From positions 1 to 5,664 of the forward strand of contig JAICJM010000230.1 of NCBI GenBank assembly GCA_025928435.1: a stretch of DNA of 5,664 nucleotides, written 5' to 3'. The position numbers and the translations under genes are program-made. This document shows positions 5,642-5,664 of this stretch, piece after piece. Origin of the DNA: Thermoleophilia bacterium. Lineage in GTDB: Bacteria > Actinomycetota > Thermoleophilia > Gaiellales > JAICJC01. The notes beneath the pieces were generated by a model that ran no database searches, was not told the DNA's origin, and saw only the letters and a program-made list of their open reading frames with translations. Numbering within the stretch: the stretch's first letter is position 1; each line of letters starts with the position of its first letter.

Positions 5642-5664
5642 TATGGAGGGTGTGGCTGTCAAGT

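Noticed and set aside
5643..5664. Start of another gene (ATG at 5643, reading MEGVAVK) at the right edge
   Set aside because: Only seven codons are visible and no Shine-Dalgarno sequence precedes it. The GGAGGG at 5645-5650 could also serve a start outside the window.

Overview
The window is uniformly GC-rich, with third codon positions almost always G or C. It is densely packed with short gaps between genes. The gene content and protein sequences would fit a high-GC actinobacterium, possibly of the Thermoleophilia/Gaiella type. That placement is an inference from style, not from a marker gene.

Layout. (1) Positions 1-272, plus strand: the last ~90 codons of an MttB-family (trimethylamine/quaternary amine:corrinoid) methyltransferase. 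(2) 292-1467: a fold-type I PLP aminotransferase with a clear Shine-Dalgarno sequence. (3) 1464-2441: a GyaR/GhrB-like D-2-hydroxyacid dehydrogenase, joined to the aminotransferase by an ATGA stop/start overlap. These three look like one operon. (4) 2436-2464: a near-perfect 14+14 bp palindrome between two convergent genes. It supplies the dehydrogenase stop codon and probably terminates transcription from both sides. (5) 3362-2466, minus strand: a stand-alone homocysteine S-methyltransferase domain protein with all three zinc cysteines. (6) A 53-bp divergent gap, then 3416-4744, plus strand: a MATE-family (DinF-like) efflux transporter. (7) A 78-bp leader with alternating C-runs and G-runs, then from 4823 a membrane-anchored protein of unknown function with an extraordinary His/Arg-rich tail (39 His in 79 residues). 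Its exact C-terminus is uncertain. (8) 5532-5635: a long inverted repeat enclosing a second hairpin, near the right edge.

How the genes may work together (inference): a corrinoid-type amine demethylase, an aminotransferase, a glyoxylate/hydroxypyruvate reductase and a homocysteine methyltransferase would suit a methylated-amine/one-carbon and C2 (glyoxylate, serine, glycine) network. Methyl groups could end in methionine and the C2 skeleton in glycerate or glycolate. The MATE pump and the His-rich protein have no evident link to this chemistry.

The two observations most worth following are the 2436-2464 palindrome, which has the layout of an inserted repeat (5-bp direct repeats at its edges, and virtual excision restores a plausible stop codon), and the His-rich membrane protein with its competing Thr/Ala-rich reading frame and flanking inverted repeat. 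I found no RNA gene, CRISPR array or transposase.
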